Positions 1 through 5,286 of a stretch of 5,286 bases of DNA are shown here, in pieces. The position numbers were made by a program, and so were the translations under genes. Below the pieces are notes generated by a model. The model was not told where the DNA came from. It worked only from the letters and a program-made list of their open reading frames with translations, and ran no database searches. How positions within the stretch are numbered: position 1 is the stretch's first letter; every line of letters starts with the position of its first letter. Origin of the DNA: an uncultured Cryptobacterium sp. (GTDB lineage Bacteria; Actinomycetota; Coriobacteriia; Coriobacteriales; Eggerthellaceae); contig USIG01000115.1 of assembly GCA_900554685.1 (NCBI GenBank), forward strand, positions 1 to 5,286, in the 5' to 3' direction.

Positions 1-2
1 TA

Positions 3-17
3 GGGTAGAATCTACCC
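3..17. other. Short inverted repeat at left window edge
   Basis: GGGTAG (3-8) and CTACCC (12-17) are perfect reverse complements around a 3-nt loop, so an RNA copy of either strand could form a 6-bp hairpin. On the + strand it is followed by a mildly T-rich stretch (21-29) but no true T-run, so as a terminator for a gene left of the window it would be weak. The other strand cannot be judged because the window ends there. It may also be chance. Confidence 0.3.
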
Positions 18-102
18 ACACTTTATTCTAAAACCGTATTATATACGTTTATTTAAAGAGTACGAAAAGCTTTGTTGCTACCAACTTAAAGAACAGGATG
101 TT
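18..102 (+). promoter_or_regulatory. AT-rich leader upstream of lepA, possible promoter
   Basis: This stretch separates lepA from whatever lies to the left and holds no gene. A -10-like TATTAT (37-42) lies on the + strand about 60 nt before the lepA start, without a recognisable -35 box. The same bases read on the - strand give a perfect TATAAT (43 down to 38), with TTCGTA 17 bp upstream (66 down to 61), a poor -35 match. A five-base inverted repeat (CGTAT 35-39, ATACG 43-47) overlaps these boxes. The likely ribosome-binding site of lepA is AGGA at 95-98, only 4 nt from the ATG. A promoter is expected here, but the sequence does not fix its position or even its strand. Confidence 0.3.
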
Positions 103-1908
103 ATGGCTCTCGATCCACGCTACATACGCAATTTTTCCATCATTGCCCATATCGATCATGGAAAATCAACGCTTTCTGATCGCATTCTCGAAATGACTGA
201 AACTGTTTCAAAACGCGATATGAAAGAACAAGTGCTTGATTCTATGGATATCGAACGCGAGCGCGGAATTACGATTAAAAGCCAAGCGGTAAGAGTTGAC
301 TATCGTGCTGATGATGGACAGTTGTATCACTTCAACCTTATTGACACACCGGGTCATGTTGACTTTACCTATGAAGTTTCTCGCTCTCTAGCAGCCTGTG
401 AAGGCGCTGTTTTGGTGGTTGATGCTACTCAGGGTATTGAGGCTCAAACGGTTGCAAATGCCATGATGGCAATGAATGCAAACCTTGAAATTGTTCCTTT
501 AATCAACAAGATTGATCTTCCTGCAGCAGAACCTGAACGTGTCCGCCAGGAAATTGAGGACGGCCTTGCCATTCCTGCTGATGATGCAATTCTTGCAAGT
601 GGGAAAACTGGCGAAGGGGTTCATGATCTTTTAGAGGCCATAGTCTATAACATTCCCCATCCTGAAGGAGATGCTACTTCTCCGCTCTCAGCACTTATTT
701 TCGATTCGTATTTTGATGCCTATCGTGGTGTTGTTGCGTTGGTTCGCATCGTGAACGGATCAATGCGTAAAGGGCAATCTATTCGCATGATGGCAACCGA
801 TACGGTAACGCTTGTCGAAGAGGTCGGCGTTCGTAGGCCTACTGAAGTTCCTGCCGAAGAGCTTGGCGTTGGTGAAGTAGGCTATTTGGTTACGGGTTTA
901 AAGGATCCCTCACAGGTTAAAGTTGGTGATACCATCACGCTGGAAAAAGGTGGGTGCACCGAACCGCTTCCAGGATATCGCGATGTGAAGCCTATGGTTT
1001 ATACGGGTCTGTTTCCTATCGAAGGTGATCAATACGAAGAGCTTAAAGACGCTCTTGAAAAACTTGCTCTCAATGATCCTGCTCTTATTTACGAAGCAGA
1101 AAACAGTCATGCGCTTGGGTTTGGCTTTCGCGTAGGCTTTTTGGGCCTTTTGCATATGGAGGTTGTCAAAGAGCGTCTAGAGCGTGAGTTTGGTCTTGAC
1201 TTGCTTGCGACGGCTCCTTCGGTGGAGTATCACGTGTTCAAGACCGACGGAACGATGATTTCTCTACATTCACCGCAAGATATGCCTGATGCAAGTGAAA
1301 TTGAGCATATTGAAGAGCCGTATCTTAAGGCTAAAATTCTTATTCCCCCTGATTATGTAGGTGCTGTTATGGAACTTACTGTTGCTCGTCGCGGTGAGTT
1401 CAAGACGATGAATTACTTAAATACCACCACGGTTGAAATGCTGTGGGAGATTCCTCTATCAGAGTTGATTATGGATTATTTTGACCAGCTGAAAAGTCGT
1501 ACAAAAGGCTATGCTTCGCTCGATTATGATTTCGATGAGTATAAGCCTTCTAAGCTGGTAAAACTTGATATCTTATTAGCAGGAAAGCCTATTGATGCCC
1601 TATCCTTTATTGTACATACCGATAAGGCCTATGATCGCGGTAGGATTCTTACAGAAAAATTGAAGGAGATTATCCCTCGTCAAATGTTTGAAGTGCCTAT
1701 TCAAGCTGCTGTTGGATCAAGAGTGCTCTCAAGACAGACCGTACGCGCCCTGCGTAAGGATGTTTTAGCGAAATGTTATGGAGGTGACATTTCACGTAAA
1801 CGTAAACTGCTAGAAAAGCAGAAAAAGGGCAAGAAACGCATGAAGAGCATTGGCAACGTAGAGGTGCCTCAAGAAGCGTTCATGGCAATTTTGAAGGTTG
1901 ATGAGTAG
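103..1908 (+). CDS. lepA: Elongation factor 4 (LepA), ribosomal back-translocase GTPase
   Basis: A complete 601-residue LepA/EF4, the normal length for the family (about 600). This translational GTPase binds the ribosome and is linked to back-translocation of tRNAs, recovery of stalled ribosomes under ionic stress, and 30S biogenesis. Visible G-domain motifs are the P-loop AHIDHGKS (15-22), ERGITI with the switch-I Thr57, DTPGH (81-85, catalytic His85), NKID (135-138) and SGKTG (166-170). The EF-G-like domain II beta-barrel begins near 195. The signature LGFGFRVGFLGLLHMEV (338-354) marks domain III. The LepA-specific C-terminal domain ends with the very conserved LAKCYGGDISRKRKLLEKQ (555 onward) and GNVEVPQEAF. 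The ATG start gives the family-typical short lead before RNFSIIAH; no in-frame start codon lies in the stretch just upstream. The AGGA ribosome-binding site is weak and close (4 nt). G5 reads SGKTG where SAKTG is usual, a mild change. Confidence 0.98.
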   Translation: MALDPRYIRNFSIIAHIDHGKSTLSDRILEMTETVSKRDMKEQVLDSMDIERERGITIKSQAVRVDYRADDGQLYHFNLIDTPGHVDFTYEVSRSLAACEGAVLVVDATQGIEAQTVANAMMAMNANLEIVPLINKIDLPAAEPERVRQEIEDGLAIPADDAILASGKTGEGVHDLLEAIVYNIPHPEGDATSPLSALIFDSYFDAYRGVVALVRIVNGSMRKGQSIRMMATDTVTLVEEVGVRRPTEVPAEELGVGEVGYLVTGLKDPSQVKVGDTITLEKGGCTEPLPGYRDVKPMVYTGLFPIEGDQYEELKDALEKLALNDPALIYEAENSHALGFGFRVGFLGLLHMEVVKERLEREFGLDLLATAPSVEYHVFKTDGTMISLHSPQDMPDASEIEHIEEPYLKAKILIPPDYVGAVMELTVARRGEFKTMNYLNTTTVEMLWEIPLSELIMDYFDQLKSRTKGYASLDYDFDEYKPSKLVKLDILLAGKPIDALSFIVHTDKAYDRGRILTEKLKEIIPRQMFEVPIQAAVGSRVLSRQTVRALRKDVLAKCYGGDISRKRKLLEKQKKGKKRMKSIGNVEVPQEAFMAILKVDE

Positions 1909-1916
1909 GTGTGTCT

Positions 1917-2120
1917 ATGCGTAAAGATCCCCATAAAGAATATGACTGGATCAATGATCCTTTTGATGAAAAAAAGCTTGCTGAAGAGCGTGAGCAGGCA
2001 AAAATGTCTTCAGGAAGTAAAGTTGGCATTGGCTGCGGATGTGTGGTGGCCGTTGTTTTGGCGCTTGTTCTTATCATCTATTTTCTTACCGGTCTTGCAG
2101 GGCTTTCAAGTGGGCTGTAG
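1917..2120 (+). CDS. Small single-pass membrane protein of unknown function
   Basis: A 67-residue protein that I do not recognise. The N-terminal half is highly charged and hydrophilic, with an aromatic/acidic patch (EYDWINDPFDEKK) and then a short Glu/Lys/Arg-rich segment likely to be helical. From about residue 36 to 58 there is one hydrophobic segment starting with a Gly/Cys-rich GIGCGC and continuing with Val/Ala/Leu/Ile, then a small Gly/Ser/Leu tail. Basic residues before the segment suggest an N-in, C-out single-pass protein; there is no cleavable signal peptide. I prefer ATG 1917 because AGGTG (1907-1911) sits 5 nt ahead of it. A GTG at 1911 in the same frame would add two residues (69 aa) but lacks a well-spaced ribosome-binding site. 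It starts just after the lepA stop and ends 20 nt before dus, so it is probably co-transcribed and translationally coupled to lepA. The Cys-Gly-Cys at the membrane edge might be lipidated or redox-active, but this is speculation. Confidence 0.8.
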   Translation: MRKDPHKEYDWINDPFDEKKLAEEREQAKMSSGSKVGIGCGCVVAVVLALVLIIYFLTGLAGLSSGL

Positions 2121-2140
2121 GAAGTTGAAGGTATAGCAAA

Positions 2141-3115
2141 ATGACCGAATCCTTTTTGCAGGACAGGCGTATCATTTTAGCTCCGATGGCTGGGGTGGGT
2201 GATGTGGTCTTTCGTCATCTTTGTCGTGAGCTAGGAGCTCAACTTACCTATACCGAAATGGTTTCGGCGAAGGCTTTAAGCTATGCGAATGAAAAGACAA
2301 TTCACCTGCTTGATCTTTCACCCTTAGAAGATAAGGTTAGTGTTCAGCTCTTTGGCCATGAACCTGAAACTCTCGCCACGCAAGCACGGTGGGTCGAACA
2401 AACTCTTAAAGAACGCCTTTTTGCTATTGATGTCAATATGGGCTGCCCTGCGCGAAAAATTGCGGGAAAAGGCGACGGGGCTGCTTTAATGCGTGATCCT
2501 GATCTTGCCGCGCGTATTGTGCGGGCAATTCGGGGGGCGGTTTCTTGTCCTGTAACGGTAAAATTCCGTCGTGGATTCGAGCTTGATCATGAAACGGCAC
2601 TCGACTTTGCTCTTCGTATGGAACAGGCAGGGGCCAGTGCGGTTGCTATTCATGGTCGGTATGCTCAGCAGTTTTATCGAGGAAGCGCTGATTGGGATAT
2701 TATACGCCGCTGTAAGGATGCTCTTTCCATTCCTGTTATCGGTAACGGTGATATTGTTGATGGTGCTTCGGCACAAGCTATGTTTGAGCAAACCGGTTGC
2801 GATGCGATTATGGTGGGACGGGCAGCTCAAGGTAATCCTTGGATTTTTCGCGATATTGCCTCGAAGCTTCAAGGCGGTCCTGGGTTTATAGGGCCTACTC
2901 CGCGAGAAAAAATGGATCTAGCCATAAGACATGCCGAAATGCTCTCTGAGCGTTGTGGGTCTAATCTTGCTCGTATGCGTAAACACGCCATGTGGTATGT
3001 TGCTGGCACTAAAGATGCTGCTGCTACCCGCAGAAAGATCAATGATGCCGTCACGCTTGAAGATTTTACGGCGCTTTTTAACGAGGCATGTCGGCTAAGT
3101 GAAGAGGCGCTCTAA
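2141..3115 (+). CDS. dusB: tRNA-dihydrouridine synthase, DusB/NifR3 family
   Basis: A complete 324-residue flavoenzyme of the Dus family, which uses FMN and NADPH to reduce specific uridines in tRNA (mainly the D-loop) to dihydrouridine. The N-terminal TIM barrel shows APMAGVGD (14-21, FMN contact), EMVSAKAL (39-46), VQLFGHEPE (68-76) and DVNMGCPARKI (97-107) with the catalytic Cys102. KGDGAALM follows (110-117), then KFRRG (141-145), HGR (171-173), GNGD (201-204) and VGRAAQGNPWIF (225-236), the last two forming the FMN phosphate site. The C-terminal part (about 250-324) is the small helical tRNA-binding domain. The motif set and length match the DusB/NifR3 subfamily; which uridine positions it modifies cannot be read from the sequence. 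The start is ATG 2141 with GAAGG (2127-2131) 9 nt upstream. The TAA stop directly abuts the hemW ATG. The first motif has Gly where Thr is usual (APMAGVTD), a tolerated variation. Confidence 0.95.
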   Translation: MTESFLQDRRIILAPMAGVGDVVFRHLCRELGAQLTYTEMVSAKALSYANEKTIHLLDLSPLEDKVSVQLFGHEPETLATQARWVEQTLKERLFAIDVNMGCPARKIAGKGDGAALMRDPDLAARIVRAIRGAVSCPVTVKFRRGFELDHETALDFALRMEQAGASAVAIHGRYAQQFYRGSADWDIIRRCKDALSIPVIGNGDIVDGASAQAMFEQTGCDAIMVGRAAQGNPWIFRDIASKLQGGPGFIGPTPREKMDLAIRHAEMLSERCGSNLARMRKHAMWYVAGTKDAAATRRKINDAVTLEDFTALFNEACRLSEEAL

Positions 3116-4231
3116 ATGGCATCATGGCAACCCTATCGAGCCCTTTATATCCATGTTCCATTTTGTAAAAGTCGTTGTCGATACTGCGATTTTTCGACAA
3201 GGGCTGTCGCTTGTGATGATCCTTGCCTTGACGCGTATACCGATGCGCTTATCCAAGAAATTCGAAATTATTCGCGCAAGGATATGCTGGGAAACATTGA
3301 AACGGTATATTTGGGTGGTGGAACACCGAGTTATCTTGGTAACAAACGCCTTTCTTCTATCCTTTATGCTTTATCGGTTTCGATGCATTTAACCCCTGAG
3401 GTTGAGTGCACGCTTGAGGCAAATCCTGATAGCTTAACTGCTGCTATGGTGCGTGATGTCTATGCGCTAGGGGTAACGCGTATTTCGCTTGGTGTGCAAA
3501 GCTTTGATGATACGGTGCTCAAAACGCTTGGTCGCATTCATACCTCTGAAAAAGCATTGCAGGCAATACAGTGTGCCCAAGAGAGATTTTCCAACATAAG
3601 CATTGATTTGATGTGTGGACTGCCAGGTCAAACCATGAAATCATTTCGTCATGATCTTGAATGCGCCCTTTCATTGGGCATCAAGCATATCAGTATTTAT
3701 CCTCTTACCATTGAAGAAGGTACGGTATTTGATCAGCTTGTTTCAGATGGTACGCTTCATTTTGACGAAGACTTTGGTGCGCAGTGTATGGAAGAGGCGC
3801 ATCATCTCTTAACACAAAAGGGTATGATTCACTATGAAGTAGCAAGTTATGCCTTTGATGGTTTCGAATCCCGTCACAATAGTGCCTATTGGACTTCTAA
3901 ACCTTATTTGGGATTGGGTAGAGGCGCTGTGAGTATGAGGCAAGACGATTTACATCGCCAACGTTTTTCGGTCGATGAAGGGCTCATTGAAGAACTTGAT
4001 GTTTTTCAGATGGCCGCTGAGGATATGATGCTTCGCATGCGTATGAAAAAAGGGGTGCAAGATGACGAAGTCGAAATTGCCTCGATCCTTCTTCCTGAAC
4101 TTCCTCAAACGCTTGAAAATCTTGAGCATGATGGTTTTATCACTCATACCGATAATTCCTGGATTCCTACTCATAAAGGCTGGTTTTTCGGCAACCAGCT
4201 CTATGGACGAATTTTAGAATTAGCGCCCTAA
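3116..4231 (+). CDS. hemW: Radical SAM heme chaperone HemW
   Basis: A complete 371-residue radical SAM protein of the HemN-like HemW group (often misannotated as oxygen-independent coproporphyrinogen III oxidase). HemW binds heme and a 4Fe-4S cluster and is thought to deliver heme to membrane respiratory enzymes. The cluster motif is C17-x3-C21-x2-C24, followed by DF, within YIHVPFCKSRCRYCDF. SAM-binding and barrel motifs follow: LGGGTPS (66-72), LEANPD (100-105), ISLGVQSF (123-130), LGRIHT (138-143), DLMCGLPGQT (164-173) and YPLTIEEGT (195-203). The HemW-typical HNxxYW is at 254-259, and the C-terminal half carries the winged-helix-like region with a GxF stretch near 340. HemW rather than HemN is favoured by the short N-terminus before the cluster. 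The conserved GAHS motif here reads GAVS (270-273). The start abuts the dus stop, with GAGG (3104-3107) 8 nt upstream inside dus, so translation is probably coupled. No terminator follows. Confidence 0.93.
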   Translation: MASWQPYRALYIHVPFCKSRCRYCDFSTRAVACDDPCLDAYTDALIQEIRNYSRKDMLGNIETVYLGGGTPSYLGNKRLSSILYALSVSMHLTPEVECTLEANPDSLTAAMVRDVYALGVTRISLGVQSFDDTVLKTLGRIHTSEKALQAIQCAQERFSNISIDLMCGLPGQTMKSFRHDLECALSLGIKHISIYPLTIEEGTVFDQLVSDGTLHFDEDFGAQCMEEAHHLLTQKGMIHYEVASYAFDGFESRHNSAYWTSKPYLGLGRGAVSMRQDDLHRQRFSVDEGLIEELDVFQMAAEDMMLRMRMKKGVQDDEVEIASILLPELPQTLENLEHDGFITHTDNSWIPTHKGWFFGNQLYGRILELAP

Positions 4232-4276
4232 ATACGTACAACAAATCAAAAATAGGTAACGATTACGTCAAGGGTA

Positions 4277-4303
4277 TTAGCACTCTCTCCCATACGCTGC
4301 TAA
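4277..4303. promoter_or_regulatory. CIRCE operator (HrcA binding site), asymmetric
   Basis: The left arm TTAGCACTC (4277-4285) matches the CIRCE consensus at 9 of 9 positions. The spacer is exactly 9 nt (4286-4294), and the right arm CGCTGCTAA (4295-4303) matches GAGTGCTAA at 6 of 9, keeping the outer TGCTAA. CIRCE is the operator bound by the HrcA dimer to repress heat-shock genes, and it lies 48 nt upstream of hrcA itself, so autoregulation is the natural reading. The three mismatches are all at the inner end of the right arm, which could weaken binding. Confidence 0.87.
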
Positions 4304-4323
4304 AATGCGTGAGGGAATATAAT
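4277..4323 (+). promoter_or_regulatory. Candidate hrcA promoter overlapping CIRCE
   Basis: Two -10 candidates are visible. TATAAT (4318-4323) is a perfect box but has no good -35 at the right distance (CGCTGC at 17 bp). TAAAAT (4301-4306, one mismatch) has TTAGCA (4277-4282, four of six matches to TTGACA) 18 bp upstream; in that case the CIRCE element covers the whole promoter core. Either way bound HrcA would block or overlap RNA polymerase. Transcripts would begin roughly at 4313-4330, giving a 5' leader of about 20-40 nt. Which box is used cannot be decided by eye. Confidence 0.55.
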
Positions 4324-4356
4324 AAGTAGTGGTTTAAAAGGAGGTGTTAGAGTGCT
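4279..4356 (+). other. Possible long-range RNA stem masking the hrcA start
   Basis: AGCACTCT (4279-4286), which lies mostly in the CIRCE left arm, is the exact reverse complement of AGAGTGCT (4349-4356), which contains the hrcA GTG start (4352-4354). In an RNA reading through from hemW this 8-bp helix could close a loop that includes the Shine-Dalgarno sequence. RNAs starting at the local promoter would lack the left strand. An 8-base match over this distance may be chance, so the regulatory role is speculative. Confidence 0.3.
4337..4346 (+). promoter_or_regulatory. Strong Shine-Dalgarno site of hrcA
   Basis: AAAGGAGGTG is a ten-base complement to the usual 3' end of 16S rRNA. Its AGGAGG core (4339-4344) ends 7 nt before GTG 4352. 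It is by far the best ribosome-binding site in the window and decides the non-ATG start of hrcA. Confidence 0.88.
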
Positions 4357-5286
4357 TTCAGACAGAAGAAGACTGGTGCTTAGAGCATTGATTGAAGAAT
4401 ATATTGCTCGTGCACTGCCGGTAGGATCGCGTACCCTGGTTGAACGGTACAACCTTGGTATCAGTTCTGCGACAGTTCGAAGCGAATTATCGCTTCTCGA
4501 AGATATGGGGTACTTAACACAGCCTCACACCTCTGCTGGAAGAATTCCAACTGATTATGGATATCGTGCTTTTGTAGACGATCTTTTAAAGGATTCGGAT
4601 ATTTCGGTCGATGAGGGTGCACTTTCTCAGCTGAAAGAATGTGCAAATGACTTAGATGATTTATTGGATAAAACATCTCAGGCACTTGCCCGTCTAACTG
4701 ATTGCATGACCATGCTGGTACCACCGCGTTTTTTGTCGGTTGATATTCGCTTGGTTAATCTAGTTGCCCTTCCTACAAACCGGCTCCTTATTGTTATTGT
4801 CACCGAAGATGGTCAGGTGTTTGATCGTCAGATGGATATGCCTGCTCACTGCAGCGCGGAGGCCCTGCAGCGCACCCAGGAGCTTATCAATACGGTTTTG
4901 GTGGGAAGGAATTTATCGTTTGAGAGCGAGTCTCTTCCTGCTGATCTTAACGATGAACTGTTTCATATGGTTTTATCCGAAATCATGATTTGCCTCAAAG
5001 AAAAGAATGCCATCAAAGCTCATCCTCTGGGTATGTCTCATCTGCTAGCAAAACCTGAATTTAGTGATCCTACGTGTTTGATGCCTGTTTTAGAAGAGCT
5101 TGAGGATGATACGTTACTGCTTCGTGTGTTTGATGACGCTGTTCATTCCGATAAGCCTGTAGTACGTATTGGCCACGAAAACGATTCTGAGGCACTTTCA
5201 GGTGTTTCGGTGATTGCTAATCGATTCGGACAAGATTCTCATCGTGGACTTATTGTTATTGTGGGTCCAACGAGGATGAATTATTC
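4352..5286 (+). CDS. hrcA: Heat-inducible transcription repressor HrcA (3' end cut by window)
   Basis: 311 complete codons are visible and the frame is still open at the right edge. The family is usually about 340-350 residues, so roughly the last 30 are missing. HrcA is a dimeric repressor that binds CIRCE operators upstream of chaperone genes (groESL, and in many bacteria dnaK) and depends on GroEL for its active fold. The N-terminal winged helix-turn-helix is clear: LSDRRRLVLRALIEEYI (2-18), LPVGSRTLVERY (22-33), and the recognition segment GISSATVRSELSLLEDMGYL (36-55). The family signature QPHTSAGRIPTDYGYRAFVD (57-76) follows. The GAF-like middle domain includes LVALPTNRLLIVIVTEDG (137-154), and near the right edge are the conserved SVIANRFG (286-293) and GPTRMNY (305-311). 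The start is GTG 4352, chosen by the strong ribosome-binding site and the family's N-terminus; no in-frame ATG is suitable. The CIRCE element upstream points to self-repression. Chaperone genes often follow hrcA but lie outside the window. Confidence 0.96.
   Translation, partial: MLSDRRRLVLRALIEEYIARALPVGSRTLVERYNLGISSATVRSELSLLEDMGYLTQPHTSAGRIPTDYGYRAFVDDLLKDSDISVDEGALSQLKECANDLDDLLDKTSQALARLTDCMTMLVPPRFLSVDIRLVNLVALPTNRLLIVIVTEDGQVFDRQMDMPAHCSAEALQRTQELINTVLVGRNLSFESESLPADLNDELFHMVLSEIMICLKEKNAIKAHPLGMSHLLAKPEFSDPTCLMPVLEELEDDTLLLRVFDDAVHSDKPVVRIGHENDSEALSGVSVIANRFGQDSHRGLIVIVGPTRMNY

Noticed and set aside
1..20. 3' end of a tRNA gene at the left edge
   Set aside because: The hairpin-like GGGTAG/CTACCC resembles a T-arm at first sight, but it lacks the TTCGA loop bases and a matching acceptor and CCA end.
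910..1155. Open frame on the - strand inside lepA (81 aa)
   Set aside because: Lies wholly within the clearly coding lepA, has no recognisable domain, and is rich in Lys/Phe as expected for an antisense shadow.
1880..2077. - strand open frame across the lepA/small-gene junction
   Set aside because: Antisense to two real genes, Ser/Pro/Thr-rich translation, no ribosome-binding site or family likeness.
1909..2136. Alternative + strand frame (75 aa) over the small membrane gene
   Set aside because: It overlaps the frame that has the coherent charged-then-transmembrane layout and the ATG with a spaced ribosome-binding site; its own composition shows no domain and it runs up to the dus start.
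2486..2872. 128-aa - strand and 106-aa + strand (2571-2891) frames inside dus
   Set aside because: Both are out of frame with a complete, motif-rich Dus protein and show no own motifs.
3099..3392. 97-aa + strand frame overlapping the start of hemW
   Set aside because: The hemW frame carries the radical SAM cysteines in exactly this region; the alternative frame has no motifs.
4232..4260. Terminator after hemW based on the TACGTA palindrome
   Set aside because: Six-base self-palindrome with no GC-rich stem or T-run; not a rho-independent terminator.
4461..4724. 87-aa - strand frame opposite hrcA, and a + strand frame at 4764-4988
   Set aside because: Both lie inside the hrcA frame, which contains the full winged-helix and family signatures.
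1..5286. CRISPR array, insertion sequence, attachment site or new defence-like system
   Set aside because: No regularly spaced repeats, no transposase or integrase motifs, no terminal inverted repeats; nearly all sequence is explained by conserved housekeeping genes.

Overview
The window carries a compact, co-directional run of housekeeping genes, all on the + strand, and ends inside a heat-shock repressor gene. The order is lepA (elongation factor 4), a small single-pass membrane protein of unknown function, a dusB-type tRNA-dihydrouridine synthase, hemW (radical-SAM heme chaperone) and the 5' nine-tenths of hrcA. By eye the base composition is mixed, roughly in the mid-40s percent GC. The lepA-hemW-hrcA order is common in Gram-positive bacteria. 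The wording of the HrcA N-terminus and the frequent CGT/CGC arginine codons make me favour an actinobacterial host of the Coriobacteriia type (an Atopobium- or Cryptobacterium-like organism). That is an impression from protein wording and context, not a search result, and a low-GC Firmicute cannot be excluded.

Positions 1-102 are an AT-rich leader with a short hairpin at the left edge and -10-like boxes on both strands, but no convincing complete promoter. From lepA to the end of hemW the genes are nearly continuous: lepA to the small gene about 2-8 nt, small gene to dus 20 nt, dus to hemW 0 nt. This is most simply read as one transcription unit. Its products share a loose translation theme (ribosome-associated GTPase, tRNA modification), with a heme chaperone at the end.

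The 120-bp gap at 4232-4351 is the most informative non-coding stretch. It has no visible rho-independent terminator for the upstream operon. It contains a CIRCE-type operator with a perfect left arm and an eroded right arm, two -10-like boxes, and a strong ten-base Shine-Dalgarno sequence in front of a GTG start for hrcA. So hrcA probably has its own promoter, repressed by its own product, and may also receive read-through from hemW. A second copy of the CIRCE right-arm sequence overlaps the hrcA start codon and can pair with the CIRCE left arm in a read-through RNA, which could give an extra layer of control.

I found no mobile element, CRISPR array, RNA gene or phage-like module, and no evidence for a new multi-gene system. 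The less ordinary items are the membrane microprotein in the operon, the asymmetric CIRCE with its start-codon half-site, and an altered GAHS motif in HemW.
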